Shown: positions 25,792-34,555, counted from the first letter of the stretch. The stretch: DNA of 64,000 bases from Bog-532 sp965277615 (GCA_965277615.1 CBDIDG010000004.1:1116001-1180000); one strand, 5' to 3'. A program made the numbers and translations. The notes: a model not told the origin generated them from the letters alone.

Positions 25792-26985
25792 TCAATCTGG
25801 CTCCGAAAGCACCGGATCCCGGGAGCGCGATGCCGACTGGGAACGCGGTGCCGTCTGAGCGCGCGGTGCCGCCTGAGCCCTCGGTGCCGCCTGCGAGCAC
25901 AGGCCGGCGTACAGCTCGCGGGTCGTCGCCGTGACATCCGCCCACGACGGCAGCGCGACGGTCCCGGGCGGGATACGCTCGGCGGCCAGCGAGGCCGCGA
26001 TGGCCGCGCTGAACCGGCCGGTGTCCCGGGGGTCAGCCAGGATCACCGGGGCCGCGGGTCCGGCCATCTCGGCCAGGCAGGCGTGCGCCGGAATGGCCGA
26101 CGCCACCACGCGGGCGCCGGACCTCAAGCCCTCGGCCAGGGTCAGCCCGAACGCTTCGTGATCGCTGGCCGAGACGACCACGGCGGCCTGAGCGAGCAGC
26201 TGGCCGAGGACCTCGTCCGGCACCCGCCCGGTGAACTGGACCGGGCGGCCGGCCGGCCCGGCCTGGCGGTACCGCTCGAGCCGGGGGCGATCCGGTCCGT
26301 CGCCCACGATCACCAGCCGGGCCGGGCCAGGGAGCTCCCCGAACGCCTTGATGATCAGGTCCACGTTCTTGTAGCGCTCCAGCCGCCCGATGGCCAGCAC
26401 CACCGGCTCGCGCTCTCCGGCGTGACCGCCCGCCGGTACTTCCCGGGCCGGGGCGATGCCGTTCGGGATGACCGTCACCTTGCCCGCGGCGGCGGGGAAC
26501 TTCGCGACGACCAGGTCGCGCTCGGCCGAAGACACACAGACCACCGCGTCCGCGCCGCGGAACAGCCGAGCGCCCACCGGGCGGTACAGCTGATGCAAAA
26601 CGGCGGCCAGCCGGGTGTGGCCGGTGCCGTGGTAGTGGGGCGTGAAGACGAGGGGCCGCCGGCCCCGGCCCCGGCTGAGCGCGGCCTGGCCGGTGAGGTT
26701 GTGATAGTTGTGCGCGTGGATGAGGTCGAAATCGCCGGCGTGCTCGCGCAGGTAGCGGAACAGGTCGCGGGCGACCGGGTAGTGGTGGGCCCGGATGGTC
26801 AGCGGGAACCGGAGGACCCGGACCGCCCCGGCCCAATCGTCCGCCGCCAGATCATCGCCGGTCTGATGGGTCAGGACGGTCACCTGATCACCGGCGGCGG
26901 CGCAGCCGTCAGCCAGCGCCTTGACGTGCGTCTCCAGGCCGCCGACGGCCGGATGGTAGGAGGCGACGACCTGGGCGATCCTCAT
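25792..26985 (-). CDS. GT4 family glycosyltransferase
   Basis: 397 residues. GT-B fold: YHPAVGGLETHVKALADGC at the start, HAHNYHNLTGQAAL, a VIPNGI hinge, VLAIGRLERYKNVDLIIKAF and SDHEAFGLTLAEGLRSGARVVAS (E-x7-E retaining motif). The final ~30 residues are repeats of six (PRAQAAPRAQTAPRSQ), encoded by 18-bp units. ATG start overlaps the preceding GT2 stop (ATGA). Likely cytoplasmic; adds a sugar to the lipid-linked intermediate. Confidence 0.88.
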   Translation of the reverse strand: MRIAQVVASYHPAVGGLETHVKALADGCAAAGDQVTVLTHQTGDDLAADDWAGAVRVLRFPLTIRAHHYPVARDLFRYLREHAGDFDLIHAHNYHNLTGQAALSRGRGRRPLVFTPHYHGTGHTRLAAVLHQLYRPVGARLFRGADAVVCVSSAERDLVVAKFPAAAGKVTVIPNGIAPAREVPAGGHAGEREPVVLAIGRLERYKNVDLIIKAFGELPGPARLVIVGDGPDRPRLERYRQAGPAGRPVQFTGRVPDEVLGQLLAQAAVVVSASDHEAFGLTLAEGLRSGARVVASAIPAHACLAEMAGPAAPVILADPRDTGRFSAAIAASLAAERIPPGTVALPSWADVTATTRELYAGLCSQAAPRAQAAPRAQTAPRSQSASRSRDPVLSEPD

Positions 26986-28847
26986 ACGGGGCCCGCGGAC
27001 GAAGGCTCGGTCGCGGACGCGGGCTCGGTTACGGGCAAACGGCGGCCCGCAAGCGGGGGATGAGCCGCAGACGAAGCGTTAGCCGCAGGTGAGGCGTTAG
27101 CCGCGGGTTTCAGGGCGCGGGCCAGGAGCGGCAGCTGGCCAGCGAGGAAGCCGATCAGCACCATCGTGAAGCCGGCCACGATGGCCGCGCTCCGCAGGCC
27201 GCCGGAGAGATCGCCCCGGAACACGTCGGCCAGGCCACGGAGTACTCCCGCGGGCAGCACCTCTCGCGCGTAGCGCTGTTCGGTGGAGGTGCTCTTACCT
27301 ACGCCGTTCAGCGCGGCCAGCGCGGCCTTTCCCTGGCCTTCGTAGAAACAGCGGTAGACGAAGTACCGGACAGTGGCGCGTTCGGCCGGCACCCGATGGC
27401 CCGCAGCGGCCGCTGGCTCGTACATCCAGACGCCGGACGGGCAGACCTCAGTGGCCCGCAGGCACAGATCAGTGTCCTCAGGCCGCGAGCGCTTACCCAC
27501 CTTGGCCATGTCGTCCCGGAATCGGCCGGCCAGGTCGAAGACCTGCCGCCGGATGGCCATGTTGTTACTCCAGACGTTCCGCACGACCGCCGGGCGAGTC
27601 GGCATCCCGGTATAGGACGCACCAACGGCCCAGTCGAACTCGGGCGGAAACCAGTAGGGCCGTGAGGTCGCCCACAGGGGATCCATCCGGCCGCCCACAC
27701 CGACCACGCACGGATCGGTGAAGTAGCCCAACAGCGCGGCCAGCCAGTTCGGCGAGGCCACCGCGTCGTCATCGAGGAACGCGACGATCTCGCCCCGGCT
27801 CGCGGCCACCCCGGTGTTCCGGGCGGCCGACGCCCCGGGAACTCCCTGGTTGGCGATGACGGTGACGCCATGCAGTTCCCGGCGCGCCCGGGCCAGCAAC
27901 TCCGGTTGATGATCGATGACCACGATCGTCTCCAGCACCGGAACCGTCTGCTCCTGTACCGAGGCGATGGCCCCGCGCAGGTCGTCCCAGCGTTGCAGGG
28001 CGTAGGCGGCGATGATGACCGACACCGTAGGCTGCGGGGCGACGTCACCAGCGGTGGCCGGCCCAAGCTGATCGGGGGCCGGCCGCTGGGCCGGAACCAG
28101 CGATGAGACGGTCTCCACTGCGCCCGGTGCCACCGGACGGCGGGCCCTGCGTCGCTCGCGGAGAATGGCGCGCAGCACCCGGCGCCCCTCCTCGATCGCG
28201 GTCAGGTTGCTGACCCCGCGACGCCGCTGGCGCCCGTGGCTCGGCACCTCCGCCACGACCAGGCCCGCCTGGGCGGCGCGCACGTGGATGAGGCTCGTGA
28301 CCTCAGAAGCGTCGACGTGCGGCCGGTCGCGATCGCCGGGCACCTCATCGAGGCACAGGACCGGCACGTGCCGCCGCCAGAAAGCAGTGAACCCGCAGCA
28401 CAGGTCTGAATAGTGCCGATTGTAAAGAGCGTTGAACAGCTTAGTCAGGATGAGATTGCCGAAAGTCCGCAACCGGGTGCTTTCACTGCTGCCCCCGCCG
28501 CTTGCGTAGCGCGTCCCCTTGGCCAGATCGGCGCCAGCGGTCAGCGCCTCGATAAAGCGCGGGATCTCAGCCGGGTCGACGGACCCGTCGGCGTCGATCG
28601 TCGCGATTATGTCGCCGGTGGCGGCGGCAAACCCAAACGTCAGTGCTTGCCTTCTGCCCGTCCCGGGCTGGGCCACGACGCGAACATCAGGCCGCAGGGC
28701 CCGGGCGGTCGCCACGGTCGCGTCGACCGAGCATCCATCGACCAGAATGACCTCATGGATATCGACGGGCAACCGGGCAAAGAGGCGCGGTATATTTCGT
28801 TCTTCGTTGACCGCTGAGATTACAACAGAAACTGAGGGCATCGACAC
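26982..28847 (-). CDS. double-domain GT2 glycosyltransferase
   Basis: 621 residues with two complete GT2 domains in one chain. Domain A (~1-240): VSVVISAVNEERNIPRLFARL, ILVDGCSVDAT, TIDADGSVDPAEIP, DPM1/polyprenyl-phosphate-transferase-like. Domain B (~275-540): VSVIIAAYALQRWDDLRGAIAS, AFLDDDAVASPNWLAAL, SRPEDTDLCLRA, a rhamnosyl/galactosyltransferase type. One or two hydrophobic helices follow near 565-590. The Ala-rich tail has 18-bp repeat coding. First gene of the minus-strand operon; GTG 28847 or ATG 28841 as start. Confidence 0.84.
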   Translation of the reverse strand: MSMPSVSVVISAVNEERNIPRLFARLPVDIHEVILVDGCSVDATVATARALRPDVRVVAQPGTGRRQALTFGFAAATGDIIATIDADGSVDPAEIPRFIEALTAGADLAKGTRYASGGGSSESTRLRTFGNLILTKLFNALYNRHYSDLCCGFTAFWRRHVPVLCLDEVPGDRDRPHVDASEVTSLIHVRAAQAGLVVAEVPSHGRQRRRGVSNLTAIEEGRRVLRAILRERRRARRPVAPGAVETVSSLVPAQRPAPDQLGPATAGDVAPQPTVSVIIAAYALQRWDDLRGAIASVQEQTVPVLETIVVIDHQPELLARARRELHGVTVIANQGVPGASAARNTGVAASRGEIVAFLDDDAVASPNWLAALLGYFTDPCVVGVGGRMDPLWATSRPYWFPPEFDWAVGASYTGMPTRPAVVRNVWSNNMAIRRQVFDLAGRFRDDMAKVGKRSRPEDTDLCLRATEVCPSGVWMYEPAAAAGHRVPAERATVRYFVYRCFYEGQGKAALAALNGVGKSTSTEQRYAREVLPAGVLRGLADVFRGDLSGGLRSAAIVAGFTMVLIGFLAGQLPLLARALKPAANASPAANASSAAHPPLAGRRLPVTEPASATEPSSAGPV

Positions 28848-29139
28848 GTGCCTCCCCCCAAATTTATAAAATAATGACCTAACTCAATAGGTCTCAGGCC
28901 GGTAGTTCGGATCGGCATGGCCTGGCCACCGCCGTTCCTGGTCCATTGGTAGTACCTATCTCGTATTCAGCCCGCACCACACGAGGTGCTGACCGCATCA
29001 CGAGCCGTAGTTATTCGCGCAACTAAGACATATATAACGGAAAGGTACTGGTGGATCGATCAAAAAGTGGGCCCTTTGGACATTTCCGGAACATGCGTAA
29101 GAACTCGGTCATACAGCTGGGGCGAACAGGACGAGCGCA
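28848..29139. promoter_or_regulatory. divergent promoter region
   Basis: 292 bp between the minus-strand glycan operon and the fifth GH26; no gene. It is far richer in A/T than its surroundings, e.g. AAATTTATAAAATAATGACC at 28861-28880 and ACATATATAACGG near 29030, which could serve as -10 regions. AGGACGAG at about 29129 is the ribosome-binding site of GH26 copy 5. Confidence 0.5.
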
Positions 29140-30093
29140 ATGGCCAGCACGCGAACACGCGTCGTAATCATGGTGGCTGTCCTCATCACCGCGGCCGCCG
29201 TCGCGGCCACGATCGCCAGCCTGACCTCCGCCCGGAGCGGGGCCGCCAGCGGCCGTGCTCCGCTGCCCACCTCACCCGCCTCCTACCTCGGCGTTTACGA
29301 GAAGGGGCCACCCGCCAGCTACCAGCCGGTGGCCGCGTTCAGCCACGTCGCGGGCCGGACGCCCAACCTGGCCGGCTACTACGGTGGCTGGGGCGAGCCA
29401 TTCAAGACGGCGTTCGCCCGGACCGTGCACCAGCACCGAGCCGTCACGATGCTGCAGTGGGACCCGACCGGCGTATCGGTAGCGGCCATCGCGGCCGGCC
29501 GCTACGACAGGTATCTGCGCTCGTTCGCGGCCAGCGTGCGGGACTTCGGCCACCCAGTGGTGATCGGCTTCGGGCACGAGATGAACGCCAACTGGTACTC
29601 GTGGGGTTACGGGCAGGCGTCGCCGACAGCGTTCGTGGCGGCATGGCGGCACATCGTCACGCTGTTCCGGCAGCAGGGCGCGACCAACGTGACCTGGCTG
29701 TGGACCCTGCAGGCGGACGAGAAGGGCACCGGGCCGGATGTGTCGTGGTGGCCCGGGGCCAGCTACGTGACCTGGGTCGGTATCGACGGGTACTACTACC
29801 GGCCGACCGATTCGTTCTTCAGCGTGTTCGGGGCGACCGTGGCCCAGGTGCGGCTGTTCACCGGCAAGCCGATCCTGCTGTCCGAGGCGGCGGTCGGGCC
29901 GGCCGCCGGCCAGGCCGCCAAGATCCCCGGCCTGTTCACGGGCATGCGCCAGTACGGGACGCTCGGGCTGGTGTGGTTCGACATCGCCCAAAACGACGGC
30001 GTCTATCACCAGGACTGGCACCTGGAGGACAACCCGTCCGCGGTGACCGCGTTCCGGCATGCGGCGTCGGGGCTTCAGCTCGCTCAGCCCTGA
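29140..30093 (+). CDS. GH26-like secreted glycanase, copy 5
   Basis: 317 residues. The N-terminus (STRTRVVIMVAVLITAAAVAATIASLTSARSGAAS) is a signal peptide or anchor. GHEMNANWYSWG holds E147 and LLSEAAVG E249. NANW rather than NG(N/D)W, LLSE rather than LIAE, and the YHQDWHLEDN tail group it with copy 1, 16 kb away, rather than with copies 2-4. It is on its own transcript, divergent from the double-GT2 operon, and marks the right edge of the glycan locus. Confidence 0.82.
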   Translation: MASTRTRVVIMVAVLITAAAVAATIASLTSARSGAASGRAPLPTSPASYLGVYEKGPPASYQPVAAFSHVAGRTPNLAGYYGGWGEPFKTAFARTVHQHRAVTMLQWDPTGVSVAAIAAGRYDRYLRSFAASVRDFGHPVVIGFGHEMNANWYSWGYGQASPTAFVAAWRHIVTLFRQQGATNVTWLWTLQADEKGTGPDVSWWPGASYVTWVGIDGYYYRPTDSFFSVFGATVAQVRLFTGKPILLSEAAVGPAAGQAAKIPGLFTGMRQYGTLGLVWFDIAQNDGVYHQDWHLEDNPSAVTAFRHAASGLQLAQP

Positions 30094-30131
30094 CGGTGGC
30101 GTCTGGTGTGACCGCGGGGCGCGTGAGTTTA

Positions 30132-31157
30132 TTAAAAAGGCTGATTGTGGCTCGGCCGGGCGGTGATGACGCGGTCCTCGGTCACCACCGCGGTGACCAG
30201 GGCGGCCGGGGTGACGTCGAAGGCGTAGTTGAGGGCGCGGGTGCCGTCGGGGGCGATGGGGACGCCGAGCACCTGGGTGACCTCGTCCTCGGCCCGGCGC
30301 TCGACCGTGATCCGGCGGCCGTCCGGCGTGGCCGGGTCGATGGTCGACTCCGGCACCACGACCACGAACGGGATGCCGGCCTGCCCGGCGGCCAGGGCCA
30401 GGCTGTAGGTGCCGATCTTGTTGGCCACGTCACCGTTGGCCGCCACCCGGTCCGCACCCACCACCACCGCGTCGACCAGGCCCTCTTTGATCAGGAACGG
30501 GCCGGCCGCGTCGGCGATCAGGTAGTGCTCGATGGCCAGCTGGTCCAGCTCCCAGCAGGTCAGCCGGGCCCCCTGGAGCAGCGGCCGGGTCTCGTCAACC
30601 AGCACGTGGGCCAGGGCCTGGTCGTTGTTCAGGGCCCGGATCACGCCCAGCGCGCTGCCCCAGCCCAGGCAGGCCAGGCTGCCGGTGTTGCAGTGCGTCT
30701 CCACCCGCAGCGGGGCCGGCCCGCAGACCCCGCGCAGGTAGCGGGCACCGCGTTCGCTCATCTGGTGGCTGACGGTCACGGTCTTAGCCACGATGGCCAG
30801 CGCGGCGGCCTCGACCGCGGCCGCGCCCCGCGGGATGACCGCGGCGGCAGCCTCGGTCTCCCGGCGCAGGTTGACCGCGGTCGGCCGGGCCTCGGCGAGC
30901 TGCTTGACCGCCGCGTCGAGCCGGGCCGCATCCCAGCCGTCCCGCTCGGCCAGCCGGGCCGCCAGCGCCACCCCCAGCGCGCCCGCCGCGCCCAGCACCG
31001 GGGCGCCGCGGATGGCCAGCCGCCCGATCGCGTCCACCAGCTCGGGGACCGTGGTGAGATGAAGCATGCGGATCTCGTGCGGGAGCGCGGTCTGGTCGAG
31101 GGCGACGATGTGCCCATCGCGCCAGCCCAGGACCTCCAGCTCGGCGTCGGAGCTCAT
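30132..31157 (-). CDS. mtnA: S-methyl-5-thioribose-1-phosphate isomerase
   Basis: 341 residues, the family length. It isomerises 5-methylthioribose-1-phosphate (or 5-deoxyribose-1-phosphate) to the ribulose form. The catalytic Cys lies in THCNTGSLACLGWG and the catalytic Asp in VVVGADRVAANGDVANKIGTY. The N-terminal substrate loop (IRGAPVLGAAGALGVALAAR) is also present. It is divergent from a class II aldolase gene 40 bp away, suggesting a shared route for disposing of SAM by-products. Confidence 0.93.
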   Translation of the reverse strand: MSSDAELEVLGWRDGHIVALDQTALPHEIRMLHLTTVPELVDAIGRLAIRGAPVLGAAGALGVALAARLAERDGWDAARLDAAVKQLAEARPTAVNLRRETEAAAAVIPRGAAAVEAAALAIVAKTVTVSHQMSERGARYLRGVCGPAPLRVETHCNTGSLACLGWGSALGVIRALNNDQALAHVLVDETRPLLQGARLTCWELDQLAIEHYLIADAAGPFLIKEGLVDAVVVGADRVAANGDVANKIGTYSLALAAGQAGIPFVVVVPESTIDPATPDGRRITVERRAEDEVTQVLGVPIAPDGTRALNYAFDVTPAALVTAVVTEDRVITARPSHNQPF

Positions 31158-31197
31158 ACGGTGACGCTACCTGCCCGATTTGCCGTAGGCGGGCCCG

Positions 31198-31860
31198 ATG
31201 CTGCTCGGTGAGCTGCGGGCCGAGATCGCCGCGGTCTGCACCAGGCTGGCCGCGGCCGGGCTGGTGGTGGGGACGGCGGGCAACGTGAGCGCCCGGGCCG
31301 GGGAGCTGATCGCGGTGACGCCGAGCGGGCTGGACTACGCGGCGATCACGGCCGAACTGGTGGGGGTGCACCGGATGGACGGCACCCCGGTCGAGGCCCC
31401 GTTGCAGCCGTCGAGCGAGCTGCCGCTGCACCTGGCGGTGTACGCGGCCGCTGAGGCGGCTGGAGCTGGGGCTGGGGTGGCGGCGATCGTGCACACCCAT
31501 GCTCCGGCGGCGACCGCGTTGTCGGCACTGGTGGACGAGGTGCTGGCCATCCACTACCAGGTGGCGTCGTTCGGCGGGCCGGTGGCGGTGGCGCCGTACG
31601 CGACCTACGGCACCGACGAACTCGCGGCCAACGTGGTCACCGCGCTGGCTGGGCGCTCGGCCTGCCTGATGGCCAACCATGGTGCGGTCACCACCGGGCC
31701 GGACCTGCGGACCGCGGTCACCCGGGCCCAGGCGCTGGAGTGGGTGTGCGACGTGTACCTGCGCGCGGCCGCGGCGGGCCGGCCCCGGCTGCTGCCGCCC
31801 GAAGAGATCGAGACCGTGGTGCGTAAGCTTTCCGGCTACGGCCAGCGTCCGCCGGCCTGA
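31198..31860 (+). CDS. class II aldolase/adducin-family protein
   Basis: 220 residues. GTAGNVSAR, TPSGLDY, SSELPLHLAVY, zinc ligands in HTHAPAATAL and the distal His in ANHGAVTTGPDL. It belongs to the fuculose-phosphate aldolase/MtnB superfamily. Next to mtnA, the two best readings are 5-deoxyribulose-1-phosphate aldolase (DHAP shunt, giving DHAP and acetaldehyde) or MtnB dehydratase. No mtnC/mtnD or mtnK is visible in the window, which favours the aldolase reading but does not prove it. Confidence 0.82.
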   Translation: MLLGELRAEIAAVCTRLAAAGLVVGTAGNVSARAGELIAVTPSGLDYAAITAELVGVHRMDGTPVEAPLQPSSELPLHLAVYAAAEAAGAGAGVAAIVHTHAPAATALSALVDEVLAIHYQVASFGGPVAVAPYATYGTDELAANVVTALAGRSACLMANHGAVTTGPDLRTAVTRAQALEWVCDVYLRAAAAGRPRLLPPEEIETVVRKLSGYGQRPPA

Positions 31861-31885
31861 CCGGAGCCAGGCAAGGGGGTCAGTC

Positions 31886-33235
31886 GTGGACCGGAGTCGT
31901 CTGGCCGAACTGCTGGCGCGGGAGCGGGCCACGTTCGCCGGCCGTCATCCCGGGTCGGCGCGGGCCTACCAGCAGGCCGGATCGCTGTTCGGCCGGGTGC
32001 CGATGACCTGGATGAACATGGCGGCGGGCGGGTTCCCGCTCTACCTGGACCGGGCGTCAGGGGCCCGGGTCACCGATGTCGACGGGCTGGATTACGCGGA
32101 CTTCTCGCTGGGTGACACCGCGGCCATGGCCGGCCACTCCCCCGCGCCGGTGCTGCGGGCCATCGAGCGCCGGGCGGCCGGGCGGGGCGGGTTGTCGGTG
32201 ATGATGCCGACCGAGGAGGCGGCCGAGGCCGGGGCCGAGCTGGCCCGGCGGTTCGGCCTGGCCCGCTGGTCGTTCGCCCTGACCGCGACCGACGCCAACC
32301 GGTGGGCCATCCGGCTGGCCCGGGCGCTGACCGGCCGGGGCAAGATCGGTTTTCACAGCTACTGCTACCACGGCACGGTGGACGAGTCGCTGATCGTCAC
32401 CAGCCCGACCGGAGCGCGACCGCGGCCGGGCAACGTCGGGGCGCCGGTCGACGTCGTCGCGACCAGCCGGGTGGCCGAGTACAACGACCTGGACGGCCTG
32501 GAGCGCGAGCTGGCCCACGGCGACGTGGCCGCGGTACTGATGGAGCCGGCCCTGACCAACATCGGTATCGTGCTGCCCGAGCCCGGCTACCTGGACGGGG
32601 TCCGGGAGCTGACCCGGCGGCACGGCACGCTGCTGATCAACGACGAGACGCACACGTTCTGCGCCGGCCCGGGCGGGGCCACCGCGGCCTGGGGCCTCGA
32701 GCCGGACATGCTGACGGTGGGCAAGGCCATCGGCGGCGGCATCCCCGCGGCCGCCTTCGGGCTGACGGCCGAGCTGGCCGACCGGCTGCTGGGCCGCCGC
32801 GACCTGGACCTGGTGGACATGGGCGGGGTCGGCGGCACCCTGGCCGGGAACCCGCTGTCGATCACCGCAGTGTGCGCGACCCTGCGCGAGGTGCTGCGGG
32901 ACGAGGTGTTCGGGGAAATGTCGGCGCTGGCCGAGCAGTTCGCGGCCGGCGTGGACGGGGTCATCAGCCGGCACGGCCTGCCCTGGTCGGTGAGCCGGCT
33001 GGGAGCCCGGGCCGAGTACCGGTTCGCTTCCCCGGCGCCGCGCACCGGCACCGAGGCCGCGGCCGCGTCCGATCCCGAGCTCGACGACTACCTGCACACC
33101 TACCTGGCCAACCGGGGCATCCTGCTCACCCCGTTCCACAACATGGCGCTGATGTGCCCGGCCACCAGCCCGGCCGACGTGGACCGGCACACTGAGGTAT
33201 TCGGCGCGGCCGTAGCCGAGCTGCTCGGCGCCTGA
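31886..33235 (+). CDS. class III (PLP-dependent) aminotransferase
   Basis: 449 residues from GTG 31886 behind GGGGG. PLP lysine in MLTVGKAIGGGIPAAAFG; LLINDETHTF carries the Asp that pairs with the pyridine nitrogen; FHSYCYHGTVDESL is the substrate/phosphate loop. It resembles glutamate-1-semialdehyde mutase-type or beta-amino-acid aminotransferases. It follows the aldolase by 25 bp and may share its transcript; the substrate cannot be inferred. Confidence 0.86.
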   Translation: MDRSRLAELLARERATFAGRHPGSARAYQQAGSLFGRVPMTWMNMAAGGFPLYLDRASGARVTDVDGLDYADFSLGDTAAMAGHSPAPVLRAIERRAAGRGGLSVMMPTEEAAEAGAELARRFGLARWSFALTATDANRWAIRLARALTGRGKIGFHSYCYHGTVDESLIVTSPTGARPRPGNVGAPVDVVATSRVAEYNDLDGLERELAHGDVAAVLMEPALTNIGIVLPEPGYLDGVRELTRRHGTLLINDETHTFCAGPGGATAAWGLEPDMLTVGKAIGGGIPAAAFGLTAELADRLLGRRDLDLVDMGGVGGTLAGNPLSITAVCATLREVLRDEVFGEMSALAEQFAAGVDGVISRHGLPWSVSRLGARAEYRFASPAPRTGTEAAAASDPELDDYLHTYLANRGILLTPFHNMALMCPATSPADVDRHTEVFGAAVAELLGA

Positions 33236-33246
33236 GGAGGTAGCTG

Positions 33247-33880
33247 GTGGACCGGTCTCGGCTCGAGTCGTTCAGCGACGGCGTGTTCTCCGTCGCGATC
33301 ACGCTACTGGCGCTGAACCTCGCCGTGGCGGGCCCGGGCGGCCCACCGCTGCTGGCCAAGCTCGGGCACCACTGGCCGGCCTTCGTGGCCTACCTGATCA
33401 GCTTCTTCGGCATCGGCATCATCTGGGTCAACCACCACGCGCTGATGAACAACGTGCTGACCGTCACCCGGCCGCTGCTGTACCTCAACCTGGTGCTGCT
33501 GGCCGTGGTGGTGGCCATTCCGTTCGCCACCTCGACCATGGCCGACTACCTGACCCAGGGGGGTAAGCACGTGCAGGACGCGCATGTGGCGGCGGCCCTG
33601 TACGCCGGGGTCTTCGAGCTGATGGGGCTGGCTGGCCTTCGCGCTCGTCTTCGAGTGGATGCTGCGGCACGACGAATACCTGCGCCAGCCGCTGCCCGCC
33701 ACGGCCAAGAACGCTGCCCGGCTGCGTTTCTACAGCGGCCAGATCCCCTACCTGATCGCCATCGGCGTGGCGTTCATCAGTGCCTGGGCCACGCTGGTCA
33801 TCACCGGGCTGGTGGGCGTTTACTACATCTTCGAACGGGCCGCCCCGGTACCGTCCGGGCCGCGGCGGGAAGCAGAGTGA
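33247..33880 (+). pseudogene. TMEM175-family (DUF1211) channel-like protein, frameshifted
   Basis: The N-terminal part reads RLESFSDGVFSVAITLLALNLAV, the FSD motif and first helix of TMEM175/DUF1211 proteins, followed by three more helices. Near residue 127 the frame is lost: the natural continuation (WLAFALVFEWMLRHDEYLRQ ... YLIAIGVAFISAWATLVI) lies in the next frame, ending at 33880. Removing one G from GGGG at 33624-33627 restores a single ~210-residue protein. As it stands the frame runs to 34086 across the convergent TetR gene. It is either a real mutation or a sequencing error. Confidence 0.8.
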
Positions 33881-33887
33881 CGACCGG

Positions 33888-34484
33888 TCAGCGAGGTTCC
33901 AGGCCCGCCAGCAGGGTGGCGGCGATGGCGGCGGCGTGTGCGGCCGCCGCGGCCGGGTCGGGCGGCAGCTGGGCGAAGCAGCGCAGAAAGGCGTACTGGA
34001 AGCAGGATCCGAGCAGCAGGGACGCGGCGGCGTCGCAGTCGGCCCCGGGCCGCACGCGGCCGTGCTCCTGTTCCAGGCGCAGATAGCGGGCCAGCGCCTC
34101 CAGCGGGGACTGTGGGCCCGCGCCTTGGCGGGTGACCGCGGCGTGGTGCGCGGCCAGCAGGTCCGGCTCGGAGAAGACGGACGCGCTGATCGGGAAGCTG
34201 GCCTCGTAGAAACCGATCGCGCCGCGGGCGATGGCGTTCAGCCGGTCCGGTAGCGAGCCCTGCCCGGCGTCGGCCGACAGGTTGCGCACGAACGGGCTCA
34301 GGCCGGGCAGGCGTTCCTTGAGCACGGCCAGGAACAGGTCGGTCTTGTCCTGGAAGTGCTTGTAAAGGGTGGCTTCGGAGTAACCGGCGGCGCGGGCGAT
34401 CTCCTTGGTGGTGGTGCGGGCGAAGCCGCGCGTCCGCATCACGTGGGCGGCCGCGTCGAGGATGCGGTCCCGGGTGCCTGGCAT
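33888..34484 (-). CDS. TetR-family transcriptional regulator
   Basis: 198 residues. TetR DNA-binding domain RDRILDAAAHVMRTRGFARTTTKEIARAAGYSEATLYKHFQDKTDLFLAVL (~5-55), then an all-helical ligand domain. Divergent from the NAD(P)-binding protein at 34610; the intergenic region contains two palindromes with repeated GGTTAGTGAG. It probably represses itself and that neighbour. Inducer unknown. Confidence 0.92.
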   Translation of the reverse strand: MPGTRDRILDAAAHVMRTRGFARTTTKEIARAAGYSEATLYKHFQDKTDLFLAVLKERLPGLSPFVRNLSADAGQGSLPDRLNAIARGAIGFYEASFPISASVFSEPDLLAAHHAAVTRQGAGPQSPLEALARYLRLEQEHGRVRPGADCDAAASLLLGSCFQYAFLRCFAQLPPDPAAAAAHAAAIAATLLAGLEPR

Positions 34485-34501
34485 GCGCCCTCTTAAATAC
34501 G

Positions 34502-34555
34502 TTGACAGGTTAGTGAGTGCTTACCCATCATAAGGGTTAGTGAGCATTCACTCAC
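34502..34555. promoter_or_regulatory. TetR operator pair over a promoter
   Basis: Two palindromes: GTGAGTGCTTAC (34513-34524) and GTGAGCATTCACTCAC (34540-34555). Each is preceded by GGTTAGTGAG (34508-34517, 34535-34544), 27 bp apart. TTGACA at 34502-34507 can be the -35 of the rightward promoter, with CATCATAAG as the -10 region. The arrangement fits repression by the adjacent TetR. Confidence 0.6.

Noticed and set aside
28975..29139. GH26 copy 5 starting upstream at 28986 in another frame
   Set aside because: That frame leaves the GH26 reading frame; ATG 29140 has a good ribosome-binding site and gives a complete signal sequence.
9724..30093. Reading the locus as an antibiotic gene cluster
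   Set aside because: No polyketide, peptide or terpene synthase, and no resistance gene; all members are glycan-type transferases, hydrolases and export proteins.
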